From: Beaufortia kweichowensis
Lineage: Eukaryota > Chordata > Actinopteri > Cypriniformes > Gastromyzontidae
DNA length: 64,000 bases
Assembly: GCA_019155185.1 (NCBI GenBank)
Contig: CM032807.1
Span: 15,288,200-15,352,199 of the forward strand
Direction of reading: 5' to 3'
Both the position numbers and the translations under genes were made by a program. Below, piece by piece: positions 55,201-64,000 of the stretch. The stretch's first letter is position 1, and the number at the start of each line of letters is the position of its first letter. A model generated the notes under the pieces. It was not told where the DNA came from, did no database searches, and saw only the letters and a program-made list of their open reading frames with translations.

Positions 55201-57521
55201 ACCTTAACCAGCTTAATAGCCGAACTGTTAAACACCTCAGAGTGAGTCTCGGTATGATCTAATTTCGAGCAGACAGACATCTTTGACTGTCGACATAAAG
55301 TCTGATTTACATTGAAGCTAATTCTAGCCAAGAACCGCCCACTTAGACAGGAAGAGACGGACATGTAAAGTGACCAACCACAGCGGTAAAGTGCTTTGTG
55401 TGCCATTTATGGGCAGGTCATCACTGGACCGAATATAAATAGACCAGTCTTAAAATAATAAAAACATGGCGGTATTTGCAAATGGTTGACGCGATTCTTT
55501 TATTGCAATATTTTACTCTAAATATTAAAATTTGATGGCACTAACATAACAAATTAGTTAGATTTTCATTAAGAAAATTTCATTAAGACTGATAAAAAAT
55601 TTGTGTGGCGAGAATGTCAGCCAATCAGATTACAGGGTGCCAAAATCAATACATTGAATTTCAATTTTGGACAATTCACAACAATAAATGCACAAAAAAA
55701 TCAACGGACTGAATCAGAGGAGAAACACTTACTTGGTTTGACACACACTTCCTCATAGTCCAGACAGCACGTGCCTTCATTTACACATGCAGCGTCGCAG
55801 TAACACGCCGCATTAGCATCACGACTACTGGACGCACAGCGATATCTACAGCTGCTAACTATTAGTCAAAGAAAAGCATGAAAATAATAACAGGACAGCA
55901 ATATAACTTAAATATACTTATGATGTTAAACTATTAAAAAAAACCATAAGCTTCATTGATCAGATTCAATTGAATTCTTAAAGGATAAAGGGTAGAAAAT
56001 GGAGACGATACCTTTCTCGCGGCAGCGGAGTTTAAGTATAAATATGATTGTGAGAATTAAAGCCAGCAAGCTGAGCAGAAGGACCTGAAAGAAACAAAAA
56101 CAGAAAAGGCCACTGTGCTGTTAAATATCCATTTACAAGACTCTGTGAAGAATGAATCATTGTTTTAATACAATCAATGACCTTGCTGTTAGTAAAAACA
56201 TCAGTTGTGATTCAGGACCAGTCGCTGCTGGTGTCAAACATGTTTGTCGCATTTTATTCAGCAAAAACACCAGCTGTAATCCGGTAGCTGTTACAGTAGC
56301 ATAATATTATTAACAAGGTCATGGGTTCAAATCACAGAAAACATTAAAGTCACTTTACAAATGAAATCTCAAAGGAAACTTTATCTTACATAAATAAATG
56401 CATTTTTGCATTTTAGAAGATCTGAATGGTTGTTTGGAAAACAATAAGGGTTCTTCCTTGGCATCACTGTAGCACCTTTTAAGAATGAACTCAGCTAATG
56501 TTTTAATGCAGTTTAAATATCTAACTGAGTAACAGTGAAGTAATGTTAGTAATGACTAACAGAGAACTGACTGTAGCACGATTTTACTAAACTTTGCATA
56601 ACCTCATAATCTTTTGGTTACGTCATTCTGGCCTGAATAAGAGGGTGTTTGGTCCATGATTAAGCTGTGAGATAAGATTTGCTAAATTTTAAAATGTCAG
56701 CGCTTTTGTTTAAAGCATTTTAAAAAGAGCACGTAATGAAATCAACCTCTCACTGTCACCAATCTGTGACTGCAGCCATCTGTTTGTATAGGGCTGAAGA
56801 TGTTAATGCCCATTTTAGTTTAAAGCTTTGAGACTTTCTAACACATGAAATGAGTGTGACTGGTGTATGCACAACACACGTCTTACTTGACTGTGGGAAT
56901 CCTAAGTAAATTCACATGCAAAACCCATGGGATAGGAAAATCCCAAAATGTGGTGACGTAACGTCCACAACGTGTCATAACATTTCACTACGTTTCACAT
57001 GATCCCATCGGTTTTACATGCGATTCACAGGCAGTGTTCCAAAACGACGTGTTTTTGCACATGTGGGCTGTGACGTCATGCACCTTTGAGAACAGTCTAC
57101 TACTCTTAAGTTTTAATTCATAAAAACATTTACTTTTTACATTTTAAACACAATAAAACACAAAATTGGATTGCAAATAAATGCACACACACACACACAC
57201 AAAAATAATAATCCAAAAACTTTTTTACACTTCAGATCCTCAACATCATTATTTATCCACACCTGAATACAGTGTACTGTAAGAAAATATGTAACTTACT
57301 TACACAGATATACCGACAAAACAAAGTAACAAGTTATATAAAGGAGCGGCATCGAGTCTATCAGTAGTTACAGTGAGATTTCTCTCTCTTACCGCAATGA
57401 GGATTTTCACATATCTTGACTTTGTTTTGGATGTTTGATGTGTCCGTTTGGTCTGTTGTCCAGATCCCAGTAGATTTGCAGCGTTTTCACTCATGCATTC
57501 ATCCCCTTTAACTGGATCCAT
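34295..57521 (-). CDS. enpp1: Ectonucleotide pyrophosphatase/phosphodiesterase 1; one exon out of frame
   Basis: There are 25 coding exons, as in human ENPP1 (listed in the next entry), giving about 877 residues after allowing for one extra base. It is a type II membrane enzyme that cleaves extracellular ATP to AMP and pyrophosphate, an inhibitor of mineralisation; it also hydrolyses cGAMP. The cytoplasmic tail has AANLL, like the human dileucine sorting motif. One membrane segment is near residues 40-60, followed by two somatomedin-B domains rich in cysteine. The catalytic domain has Asp184 (SLDGF), nucleophile Thr222 (PTKTFPN), Asp342 and His346 (EEPDHSGH), Asp389-His390 (SDHG) and His501 (GFHGSD). 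The nuclease-like domain has the calcium loop DRNFDGIYD near 764-772. MEEASCKK and SAYSRDILMPLW favour ENPP1 over ENPP3. The exon at 53387-53513 carries one extra base, and the frame as given stops at 51090-51088 after about 152 codons. Confidence 0.92.
34582..35082. repeat. Decayed DNA-transposon copy with CAGTGTTGGG-type end
   Basis: The right end ATTTCACCCAACACTG and the left TTGGGTAAGTTACTTC face each other. Between them are many TAATTACTT, GTAATGCATT and TAACTGCATTACTT words. This pattern matches a fish element whose copies open CAGTGTTGGG followed by AAAGTAATGCATTAC-like words, known to me from memory. It lies in the last enpp1 intron. Confidence 0.6.
35394..35645. mobile_element. Fold-back MITE, third copy
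   Basis: Same family as 10848-11115. It has GTTCACCCAAAAATAAAT at the left, TTCTGTCATCATTTATTTGC next, and at the right ATGAGGGTGAATAAATGATG, then TTTTTGGGGGTACTGTCC and CTTTAA. It lies between enpp1 exons 35238-35094 and 36001-35869. Confidence 0.85.
36880..36942 (+). repeat. LINE-like 3' tail fragment
   Basis: ATTCCTTGTGTGTGAAAACA followed by CTTGGCAATAAAGCTCTTC and TGATTCTGATG resembles a common teleost LINE 3' end. The class is not certain. A different tail, GCTATACAAATAAACTTGAA, occurs at about 29460-29479. Confidence 0.4.
37591..37816. mobile_element. MITE with long inverted ends in an enpp1 intron
   Basis: The left arm AGACCATTTCACAA, then CACTGGTCCAGAAGCACTTC, pairs with the right arm GGAAGTGCGTCTGGACCAGA and TTGTGAAATGGTCT. 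The element is about 226 bp. The flanks are AT-rich and the duplication could not be assigned with certainty. No coding capacity. Confidence 0.75.
38705..39390 (+). repeat. Two adjacent copies of a dispersed repeat
   Basis: Bases 38705-38832 and 39266-39390 share TTTTTGATGTCTGGA-like, AATAAATACATTC, GTGAGAATTT and GACTGAAAATG words in the same orientation. 39190-39230 also matches the CATGTGAGGTCTCTATC part of the copies at 16894 and 62358. Together they suggest one partial and one fuller copy of the family. Confidence 0.55.
40720..41031. mobile_element. Fold-back MITE, fourth copy
   Basis: It has ACCCTGTATGACTTTCTTTC, CACAAAAGAAGATATTTTGA, TTGGTAACCAAACAACATTG and a right end GGATGAACTATTCCTCTAA. 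The right arm is more decayed than in the copy at 10848. It lies between enpp1 exons 40494-40455 and 41562-41378. Confidence 0.75.
41932..42262. mobile_element. Non-autonomous DNA transposon with TGTGACC ends
   Basis: The left end is ATGTGACCACAAAG and the right end CTCCAGGGTCACAT. Internal words AAAGCTGAATATATAAGC, GGTTTGTTAGGATAGGACAA and TTTTGGCGTAAAAGAAAAAT also occur, complemented, at 51304-51699. The family is widespread in cyprinids, from memory. It lies in enpp1 intron sequence. Confidence 0.75.
49154..49382. mobile_element. Fold-back element in an enpp1 intron
   Basis: The left arm (49154-49202) has TGGCCGCTGAATC and CCGCCATATTGGGAAGGGCA. The right arm (49328-49382) has CTTGCCCTCCCCAATATGGC and CCAGCGGCCA. 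The arms are complementary with some changes around an AT-rich loop. No coding capacity. Confidence 0.7.
51304..51699. mobile_element. Non-autonomous DNA transposon with TGTGACC ends, second copy
   Basis: It starts TGTGACCGTGGTGCACAAAA, then CCAGTC, and ends TTTTGTGGTCCAGGGTCACA, an inverted pair of about 25 bases. Internal ATGCCAAAAATTAGGATTTA and GTAAATATATCAAAATG mirror the copy at 41932-42262. It is in the enpp1 intron between 51091 and 53387. Confidence 0.82.
53387..53513 (-). pseudogene. enpp1: enpp1 second somatomedin-B exon with one extra base
   Basis: The exon enters in phase 1 and reads KLWSCSKFRCGEERL, matching the start of the second somatomedin-B domain. It leaves in the frame that reads LCSCSSDCMKAGDCCFNYKS, matching the end. 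The frames differ by one base near 53464-53468, where GTCTGCTCG would read in frame as GTCTGTCG. The exon is 127 bases and needs 126. In the frame as given, translation ends at a TGA (51090-51088) just inside the next exon. Confidence 0.9.
53514..55732 (-). other. enpp1: enpp1 third intron, with an unexplained 260-codon open frame
   Basis: This intron carries an uninterrupted minus-strand frame from ATG at 55406 to a stop at 54624. The predicted protein has no family that I recognise, no clear domain and an unusual mix of Cys, Leu and Ser. It is not needed for enpp1. Just at its start is a CArg-type box CCATTTATGG (55403-55412). I do not call it a gene. Confidence 0.4.
56260..56420 (+). repeat. 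Possible tRNA-derived SINE fragment
   Basis: AAGGTCATGGGTTCAAATCA resembles a pol III B box in fish tRNA-derived SINEs. Weaker relatives are GGTGTCATGGGTTTAAATCC near 46597-46616 and, on the minus strand, near 49893-49918 and 52911-52960. The rest of each element is too decayed to join. Confidence 0.4.
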
Positions 57522-59699
57522 TACTGATCACTGGAGCTTACAGGATTTCTCACGCGTTTGTTTGTTCATGTCAAACTTTGTTCTCCTGTGATTTTGTAGC
57601 TCGTGCAGTTGAAGGACCGCCCAGGTAACACGAGAGAGGTGGAGCATTACAAGGAAATGTCAACTGGAAAAAATCGCAGGATTTCGGCTTTACGATGAAA
57701 GGATTGGACGCAAATTTTGGAAACACAGTTGTTTAGATTTCTCCCACATTTTAGAATAGTAATAAACTCTTCAAAACCAAGAAATAACACAACTGTAACT
57801 GTGGAGATTGTGTTGTGAAAAAAGCATCCAAAATAATTAACATTATGTTATATTTGGGCATCTTTAAAAGTAGACCCACTTTGTCTAGAATTTGCAAAAT
57901 CAACTATGCTGGACTCTTATTGGCTGCTTTTATTCTTTATTAAGTAATTAATTAAAAAACATTTCTACCGAAAGAAATTAATATGTTGGCACAATTATAT
58001 TTTTGTGTACTGAAGTGATTTTAATTGTTGAAATATACACCTTCAGAATAAAAGATTTTTAAGATCATGAGAAACATTTTTGTGAATTATAATCGTGTAT
58101 TTAGCCTATAAAAACAACAAGATGAATAATATACTAAAAACTTCTCCAGTACACGACATTTACTATAGCTGACTGTACTAAACTAGTCTGTTTAAATAAT
58201 ACCATAATAAATAATAAAATATAGACCTACTAAAGTATTTATTAAAGTTTGTTCATTTACATTAGTTAATACTACGAAATACAGTATTTTTTCATGTTGG
58301 TGGTAAATTAAGTGTTTTAAAAACACAGCTATATATACAGGTTTACAGGTTTGGATATTTTAAACAAGAACCCTCATATTGCCTACAGGTAAAAATAAAG
58401 TTTGAATGACAAATAGCTGCAGGCTACATGTAAATAAAAATTGTTCATAAAAGCTCGGAAGGCAATATTTCTGAAAACAAATTAATTGACAAAAGTTAAA
58501 AATATTGCACATTGTAAAATTAAAATACTTTAACGAGCACCATATGGATGTATTGCGTCATCGCGCCCTCTCGTGGACAGACTCTGCATGTACAGTTTAT
58601 GATCAGGTGAGTTTCTACTGTACTTCACCTGACATGACGTCATTGATCTGAGAGGTTGCTATTGACTACATAACCATACACATCGACCCATTCAGTCAAC
58701 ACGAACAAATCAATATAACATAAAAATGACCTTCTGTCGTTAAGATACATACTATGATCTCACCTTATCCATTTTACAGAAAAATAACCATAGTTTAACC
58801 ATGATATTTATATTTATAGTATATAAAACTGTAAACAAATGGTGACCAGCCTACCAAAACATGGTATCATACCTTTACTATAATAAAACAATGAAAATAA
58901 AATGCGTCTCATTCTGGGTTAGTGTTTTACTCCTGCATTAATAATGGACTTTGTATACTTACTATAGTTATCTATAGTTAACTGTAGTATATAGTAGTGT
59001 ATTTTTACTACACTTTTTTAATGTATACAGCAGTTTTCTTTAGTACTCGGTATATTAAATTTATATAGTAAACACTGTTGTATATTTTAATATTTACTAT
59101 GTTAAGGTTCAAAACACCAAATAGCATTTATTATTATTAATATTATTATTATTATTATTGTTAATATTATTATGGGATATCTGTGACATCTGTTAAATGA
59201 AATCTGGACAGGGATAATGTGATCTGACAGTATCACGTTACTAATTCATTTAATGTCACATTCAGCATCCCTCACAGGAAACTGAATGTCATTAGATGAA
59301 CAAAACAAAGAGAGCCCATTACATTAATCTCAATTATTTATCAGCATAAAAACCCATCTCTACAGCCTTGAAATACTTTTTAAATAATATATAAAATGTC
59401 TAGATGGCAAAACGTAGGCACCAATATGAGACCGTGATACGAATCAAAAAGAGACAAATATGCTTCGAATGGGTCTCTTTAAAGGATCTTAACTCTGGTG
59501 TTGATGATAGACGAGAGGGATGGGAGGTAATAGAGATGAGATGTGTTGAGTGAATGGGCACATGTCCGGCACCCGTGGTGCTGAAGGGGACAGCTCATCT
59601 CTCTCCTCACTCCTCACTGTGTGTCGCAATGAAACAGCTCCATGCTCCTTCATCTCCAGCAGTCCTCAAAGTTTGCGGCTCGTTTCATTCGCTCCGATC
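57522..59699. other. Region between the divergent enpp1 and kcnk3 starts
   Basis: About 2.2 kb between two head-to-head genes. The part next to enpp1 (57522-57720) is of mixed composition and should hold its promoter. The middle is AT-rich with an (ATT)n run at 59128-59173. The part next to kcnk3 (59460-59699) becomes GC-richer. No other gene is seen. Confidence 0.5.
59128..59173 (+). repeat. (ATT)n microsatellite
   Basis: Runs of ATT with TAAT interruptions, in the intergenic space upstream of kcnk3. Confidence 0.9.
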
Positions 59700-59982
59700 A
59701 TGAAGAGACAAAACATCAGGACCCTGGTGTTGATCATATGCACTTTCACGTATCTGCTCGTCGGGGCGGCCGTTTTTGACGCTTTGGAGTCGAAGATGGA
59801 GATCACCCAGAAGAAGATCCTGGACGATCGCAAGCAGGAGCTGATGGACAAGTATAACCTGACTCGGGTGGATTTTGAGGAGCTGGAGAGGGTCGTGCTG
59901 CATCTCAAGCCGCACAAGGCTGGAGTCCAGTGGAGGTTTGCGGGATCCTTTTATTTCGCCATCACTGTCATCACCACTATAG
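59700..59982 (+). CDS. kcnk3: TASK-1 two-pore potassium channel, first coding exon
   Basis: Encodes the first 94 residues plus one base of the next codon, then a GTAGGT donor. Kcnk3 forms acid-sensitive background K+ channels. MKRQNIRTLVLIICTFTYLL is the N-terminus and first membrane helix. An extracellular cap carries an N-glycosylation site at Asn53 (YNLT). VQWRFAGSFYFAITVITTIG leads into the first pore loop. LERVVLHLKPHKAG matches KCNK3 rather than KCNK9. The intron falls within the first glycine codon of the GYG filter, a position conserved in K2P genes. Residue numbering equals human KCNK3 up to Gly95. An in-frame ATG at 59550 would add 50 residues without homology, so I take 59700 as the start. 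The remaining exon is not in the window. Confidence 0.94.
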
Positions 59983-60390
59983 GTAGGTCTGAAACTCATA
60001 TACTGTCTGTATATGGAAGACCAACTTTGTAGGGCTGTCATTCAAAATATGCGTTTTGCATTTATTCAATCTTAAATGCACTGCCTTAATGATATTACTG
60101 ACATGATTTGCACAAAAATGTATATTTCATTTCTGACCCTCCATTATGTAAAGTGCTAAAATGCTGTAAATGGTATTTGAAACAACACAGAAGGATGTTT
60201 TATATTTACACATCCTGAAAGTCTTACAGTACACTTCCCTGAGGGGTTGATACAGCTGTTCACTTATGCTTAATGAATGTATCCAGTATGTTACCTTTGT
60301 AGTGTGTACTTAATGTAACACTGGAGAGCTCCTTAGGTTCACTTAGTAGTCAACACGATAGGGTTGTACAAGGTTTTTTAATTAAACCAA

Positions 60391-60393
<3 letters not shown>

Positions 60394-60443
<50 letters not shown>
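60394..60443 (+). repeat. (CT)n microsatellite
   Basis: About 50 bases of pure CT dinucleotides in the kcnk3 intron. Confidence 0.97.
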
Positions 60444-60445
<2 letters not shown>

Positions 60446-62357
60446 AGGTTTGTGTGAGGGTTAGGGGATACAGTTTGTACAGTATAAAAATCATTATGTC
60501 TATGGAAAGACATCATAAAACATGAAACCCATTGTGTGTGTGTTGTGTGTGTATCTGTCTGTGTGTCTTGGCAATGGTCAGTGGGTACTGTAGTTTACGT
60601 GATATGTCGATCTCGATCTGTTGATAGCAGTGTCCTGCAGTGCGACATCCTACACTTCATCTTATAATATTTTTTTTTAAAAATCATGAAAAAGAAAGAA
60701 TAATGCACATTATATGGTATATCAATCACAAACATAAAAAGAAAAAAAAAAAAAAACAGCTGCTTTCCACATACTAATCTAATATTTTGATAAAAACCAT
60801 CATTTAAAAATTCTCGTGTATTACAATACTTTGATCTTTTTTGTGGGAACAAAACGGACCTCGCTGAACTCATTGTGTAATTTGCTGTAAACTAGTTCAC
60901 GCAGCTGAATGCATCTTTCCATGATCATGCGTGCTTGTGATGCTCATTCGTGGTAAGGTCTGTGTTCATGTGCCTGCTATAGATCAGGTTACTGTGTACA
61001 CTTGGCATGAGTAATCTAATCATCAGTAAAGCAGGCTGCCAGCACCTTATTGTCAATGCAGGACACTCTGTAAACAAGGCACTGTTTACTATCTGCGTTC
61101 TGTGCTATCAGTTAGTACCTGAATATAACCTGAACTAACCGGATCAATTAGTCTAGTGGAAGTTCATGATCATGTGAGTTTTGTACGGTCATCCGGGGTC
61201 GTAAGCACTAAAGAGCTGGCGAGGATATTCTGTTGGATGGTCCGTATTAACTGTACCTTCCCTCGTCTGTAATATTTGGTTACATCCTTGCTGCCAACTG
61301 CATGATGGATAGCCGCTTCCATCTAATCAACCTTCATACAACCTTCAACAGCAACGCACCTGGCAGAATGTGAAAGTGAATATAAACCTATAAATTATTT
61401 GATATCGATTCATAAAAGTTCTGAAGTTGTGTTGGCGTGATTTGTATGATCAATAGAGTTTCAGGGTCCGGCGACAGTACAGCAGGACACGAGCGTCTCT
61501 CTTGCCCTCCTCTGCGGGGAAGGAGTGTTTTGGATGGAAAGAATGTGATCTGAACAAATAAATACCCTCCTGGCCAGCCGAGCGGCAGGTCACACATCAG
61601 TCGGAATCTGTGGCTCTTTGCACTTTATGCATTTGGGAAAAATTTTCACATCGGGAATCTGTCGTTTAGCTTGACAGCTCTGATGTCCCAAACCAAGAGA
61701 CCGTGAAGATCTGTTTACACTAAAGACTGACAGGTTTGGTAAAGTTATGTTAAAGATCGACAATCCAAGATTTTTCAGCAGTTAAAGGATATTTACAAAA
61801 CACCAGCCACCTGCAGAGTCATGTTCATGACAATCAAATCCATCAATACCATCTCCAAAAAGTAGATATTTGTATACATCCGGTTGACCCTCGAGCATTT
61901 AAAGCAGTGATTCCCAGGCGGACAGTGTATATATGTACTTGGAAAGATTTAGATTTTCCCAAAGAAACATTTATTACTGCGCTTTCATAGTTTCCTCTCA
62001 ATTCACGTCAGTTTATTTCAAGAAACTCTCGGTTATGTTTTGTTTACTTTTCAACTCTGTTTCAGATGTTTCTCATAAAATTCCTTTGGATATATAAAAA
62101 TAGACTCAAATTAGCAATTGTTGACATACAGTCTGGAACTAAAAAATCATGTTATAGTATCATAGTTCAGATAGTTTGATCTTGAACGAGTTTGTATCTT
62201 GGCCAGACTTTGATTTCGTGGCAGATCTGAACTGAGATCTCTTCTGACACTCTATATGAGATACATGTGAGATTGTTGGAGTCTGTCAGAAGAAATCTCA
62301 AGAAAGATCTGCTGATGCTCTTCACTTCTGACTGCTTTACAGACGGACCTTTTGGCA

Positions 62358-62660
62358 AGTTTTTCTCAAAGGTTTTCATCATACTGATCTCTCTGATATC
62401 TGGTTTAAATCCTCATGTGAGGTCTCTCTTAAAGTTTTTAAAGCATTTGTTCTTTAATGTTTAAATCACGTTTTTTCATAGTCAGGTAAAGTGCTGTTTT
62501 CAGAATTGTCACATTCATAACAGTTCATATTCCTCATAAATAAACAGATGAAAATCTGTTTGTCTCCTAATATTTGTAAGTCGCTTTGGATAAAAGCGTC
62601 AGCTAAATGCCTAAATGTAAAATAAAAATAACCAATGACATTTTCAGTCAAAACTATAAA
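62358..62660 (+). repeat. Dispersed repeat with retroelement tail
   Basis: 62358-62547 is a near copy of 16894-17088. It is followed at 62568-62625 by the GTCGCTTTGGATAAAAGCGT tail also seen at the window start, then by ATTTTCAGTCAAAACT, which matches the far end of the copies at 39390 and 4760. The order suggests a tail element inserted in or next to the other repeat. Confidence 0.65.
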
Positions 62661-63499
62661 TATAAATTTATTACCAACATACAGCATACTTTGTGGGATT
62701 TCTGTGAATTAAAAGACACAAAGCAGAAGCAATAATACCCAACAAATAAAGAAGAGATGACTCTTCAAAGAACATCAGATATGCTGGAATTGCTTCTATA
62801 TTATTAATAGTGTAAAAATAGCTTTTATTAAAAGCTGCCAAACAACTATTCTTCATCTTTTTGACATCACACAGATGAACAGCAAAACATTGGCAACTTC
62901 TTTTACCCAATAACCTCTTTGACTCGCCCACCGGTGAAGAGACAGCAGGACGAGATCAGCCATATTGCATGTCAGAGATTCATTTGCTGTAATTGTTATT
63001 CACTATTCTAAGATTGTGACTCTGTCTGGGAGGTCTGCCAAATGATGTGCAGTCTTCTGGCTGTAGTTTTCTGTACAGGGATCTCAACATTAGAAGCTTT
63101 TTCACAACGTATCAGACTGTAAGTCTGTGTGATCTGTTGGTCCGGGTCTGACTGATGTACACCAGCAGCCAGCTGGACTCCTGCTGGAGGATAAACAGAT
63201 GTTTAAGAAAATTTACAGTGACCATGACCGTGTGACGCATGTTTTTCAATTACTCTGTTCTTTGGCGTGACATGCTTGTGTGCATGGATACATTTTCATC
63301 CAAAGTGACATGTGACCACTGACCAGCGATGGTGACGTCATTGATGCCCTTGCATAGACATCAGCATTTTTGCCACAGAGATGAACTTCTATTCCCTTAA
63401 TACAGCATTATTACTGTAATATGCTACAAATAATAAAATAATGTATTTCATAACATTAATAAACACATTTAGCTACTATAAACCAACAATGACTTTTAA

Positions 63500-63860
63500 A
63501 AAACACTTTTCACACGATACAAATATTAAAGTCTAAAATATGTCTCAATGCAACTTTTCATGAAGTAAAAGTCTTTCTTCTGCTGGATATAATAGTCTAG
63601 ATGATTGTGAACTTTATGTTGTTATTAAACACAATGTACTTGATATTGGAATATAAAAACTTGACATTTTAAGCTGAATAAATGCTTTTATAATGCCTAG
63701 ATCCAACTTTGATGTTATTAATAATGTATTCATATTGGTTGAAATTGACATTTTAGCTTAATAAATGCTGTACAAATATTGTTCATTGTTAGTTCATGTT
63801 AATCAATGCTTTAACTAATGTTAACAAATACAACTTTATTGTAAAGTGTCACCATATAAA
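63500..63860. repeat. Repeat pieces near the window end
   Basis: 63515-63600 (AATGCAACTTTTCATGAAGT, CTTTCTTCTGCTGGA) resembles 31600-31690 in a sytl3 intron. 63740-63855 (CATTGTTAGTTCATGTTAAT, TTTATTGTAAAGTGTC) is one end of the family seen in the ezr 3' UTR. Both are decayed. Confidence 0.5.
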
Positions 63861-64000
63861 ATTAATATTATTATACAGTAGTCAGAGTTAAACTTTATCA
63901 TCATGTTAAACCTGTTGAACCACACATTTTCCCATATATTAAAAGTAAAAGGTATAAATGTCACATTTAGATAAATATATGGCATATACGTTTTTCAACA

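Larger units (their letters stand above)
34295..57521 (-). other. enpp1: enpp1 exon map
   Basis: Exons in transcript order: 57521-57393, 56084-56012, 55858-55733, 53513-53387, 51091-51031, 49668-49571, 48945-48866, 48486-48367, 46363-46254, 45965-45900, 45755-45683, 45546-45438, 44788-44657, 44565-44534, 44390-44263, 44086-44017, 42410-42323, 41562-41378, 40494-40455, 40342-40188, 38460-38334, 37307-37233, 36001-35869, 35238-35094, 34447-34295. All boundaries are GT-AG and all phases agree except within 53513-53387. The smallest exons are 32 and 40 bases, too short to see without homology. The introns hold MITEs and AT-rich sequence; no nested gene is supported. Confidence 0.9.
59983..64000 (+). 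other. kcnk3: kcnk3 intron (5' part)
   Basis: At least 4 kb without the second exon. It contains a (CT)n microsatellite at 60394-60443, a (TG)-rich run near 60534-60560, dispersed repeats at 62358-62660, a retroelement tail at 62568-62625 and repeat pieces at 63500-63860. Short open frames here show no homology. Confidence 0.75.

Noticed and set aside
34295..57521. ENPP3 as the identity of the minus-strand phosphodiesterase gene
   Set aside because: MEEASCKK, YSRDILMPLW and CSFYKNN, as well as the N-terminal AANLL, match ENPP1 better than ENPP3.
59550..59699. In-frame upstream ATG adding 50 residues to Kcnk3
   Set aside because: The extension has no similarity to K2P channels; the 59700 start gives the conserved MKRQN and identical numbering.

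Overview
This is a stretch of vertebrate nuclear DNA, almost certainly from a ray-finned fish and probably a cyprinid. The genes have many short exons with GT-AG introns. Their proteins align closely with vertebrate families known from memory. The introns hold fold-back elements with AGGGATAGTTCACCC-like and TGTGACCCTGG-like ends that are typical of cyprinid genomes. There is no bacterial or viral gene, CRISPR array or operon. I found no undescribed biological system; the notable points are two exons with broken reading frames, a few unusual splice sites, and the mobile-element load.

Layout. 413-2361 (+): the 3' part of rsph3 (radial spoke head protein 3); its 5' exons lie before the window. 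5230-25690 (+): ezr (ezrin), complete, with a CpG-rich 5' region, 13 coding exons and a long 3' UTR. 25832-31970 (-): sytl3 (synaptotagmin-like protein 3, a Rab effector), 15 coding exons. 34295-57521 (-): enpp1 (ectonucleotide pyrophosphatase/phosphodiesterase 1), 25 coding exons. 59700-59982 (+): the first coding exon of kcnk3 (TASK-1 two-pore potassium channel); the next exon lies beyond the window. I joined exons by hand, checking reading phase at each junction and similarity to the human proteins as I remember them.

Two exons break frame by a net +1 base: sytl3 exon 26085-26279 (C2B domain) and enpp1 exon 53387-53513 (second somatomedin-B domain). In both, the flanking splice phases and the homology on either side require a frame that the exon does not keep. 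Sequencing or assembly errors are the simplest explanation, but real null alleles cannot be excluded.

The genes do not form one pathway. Rsph3 builds motile-cilium radial spokes, ezrin links actin to the apical membrane, Sytl3 docks Rab27-bearing vesicles, Enpp1 makes extracellular pyrophosphate that restrains mineralisation, and Kcnk3 sets resting potential. The order and orientation rsph3>, ezr>, <sytl3 matches human 6q25.3, so that block looks ancient; enpp1 and kcnk3 map elsewhere in human. The ezr and sytl3 3' ends converge within roughly 100 bp. Non-coding stretches are mostly AT-rich with microsatellites, decayed DNA-transposon fragments and LINE/SINE tails.
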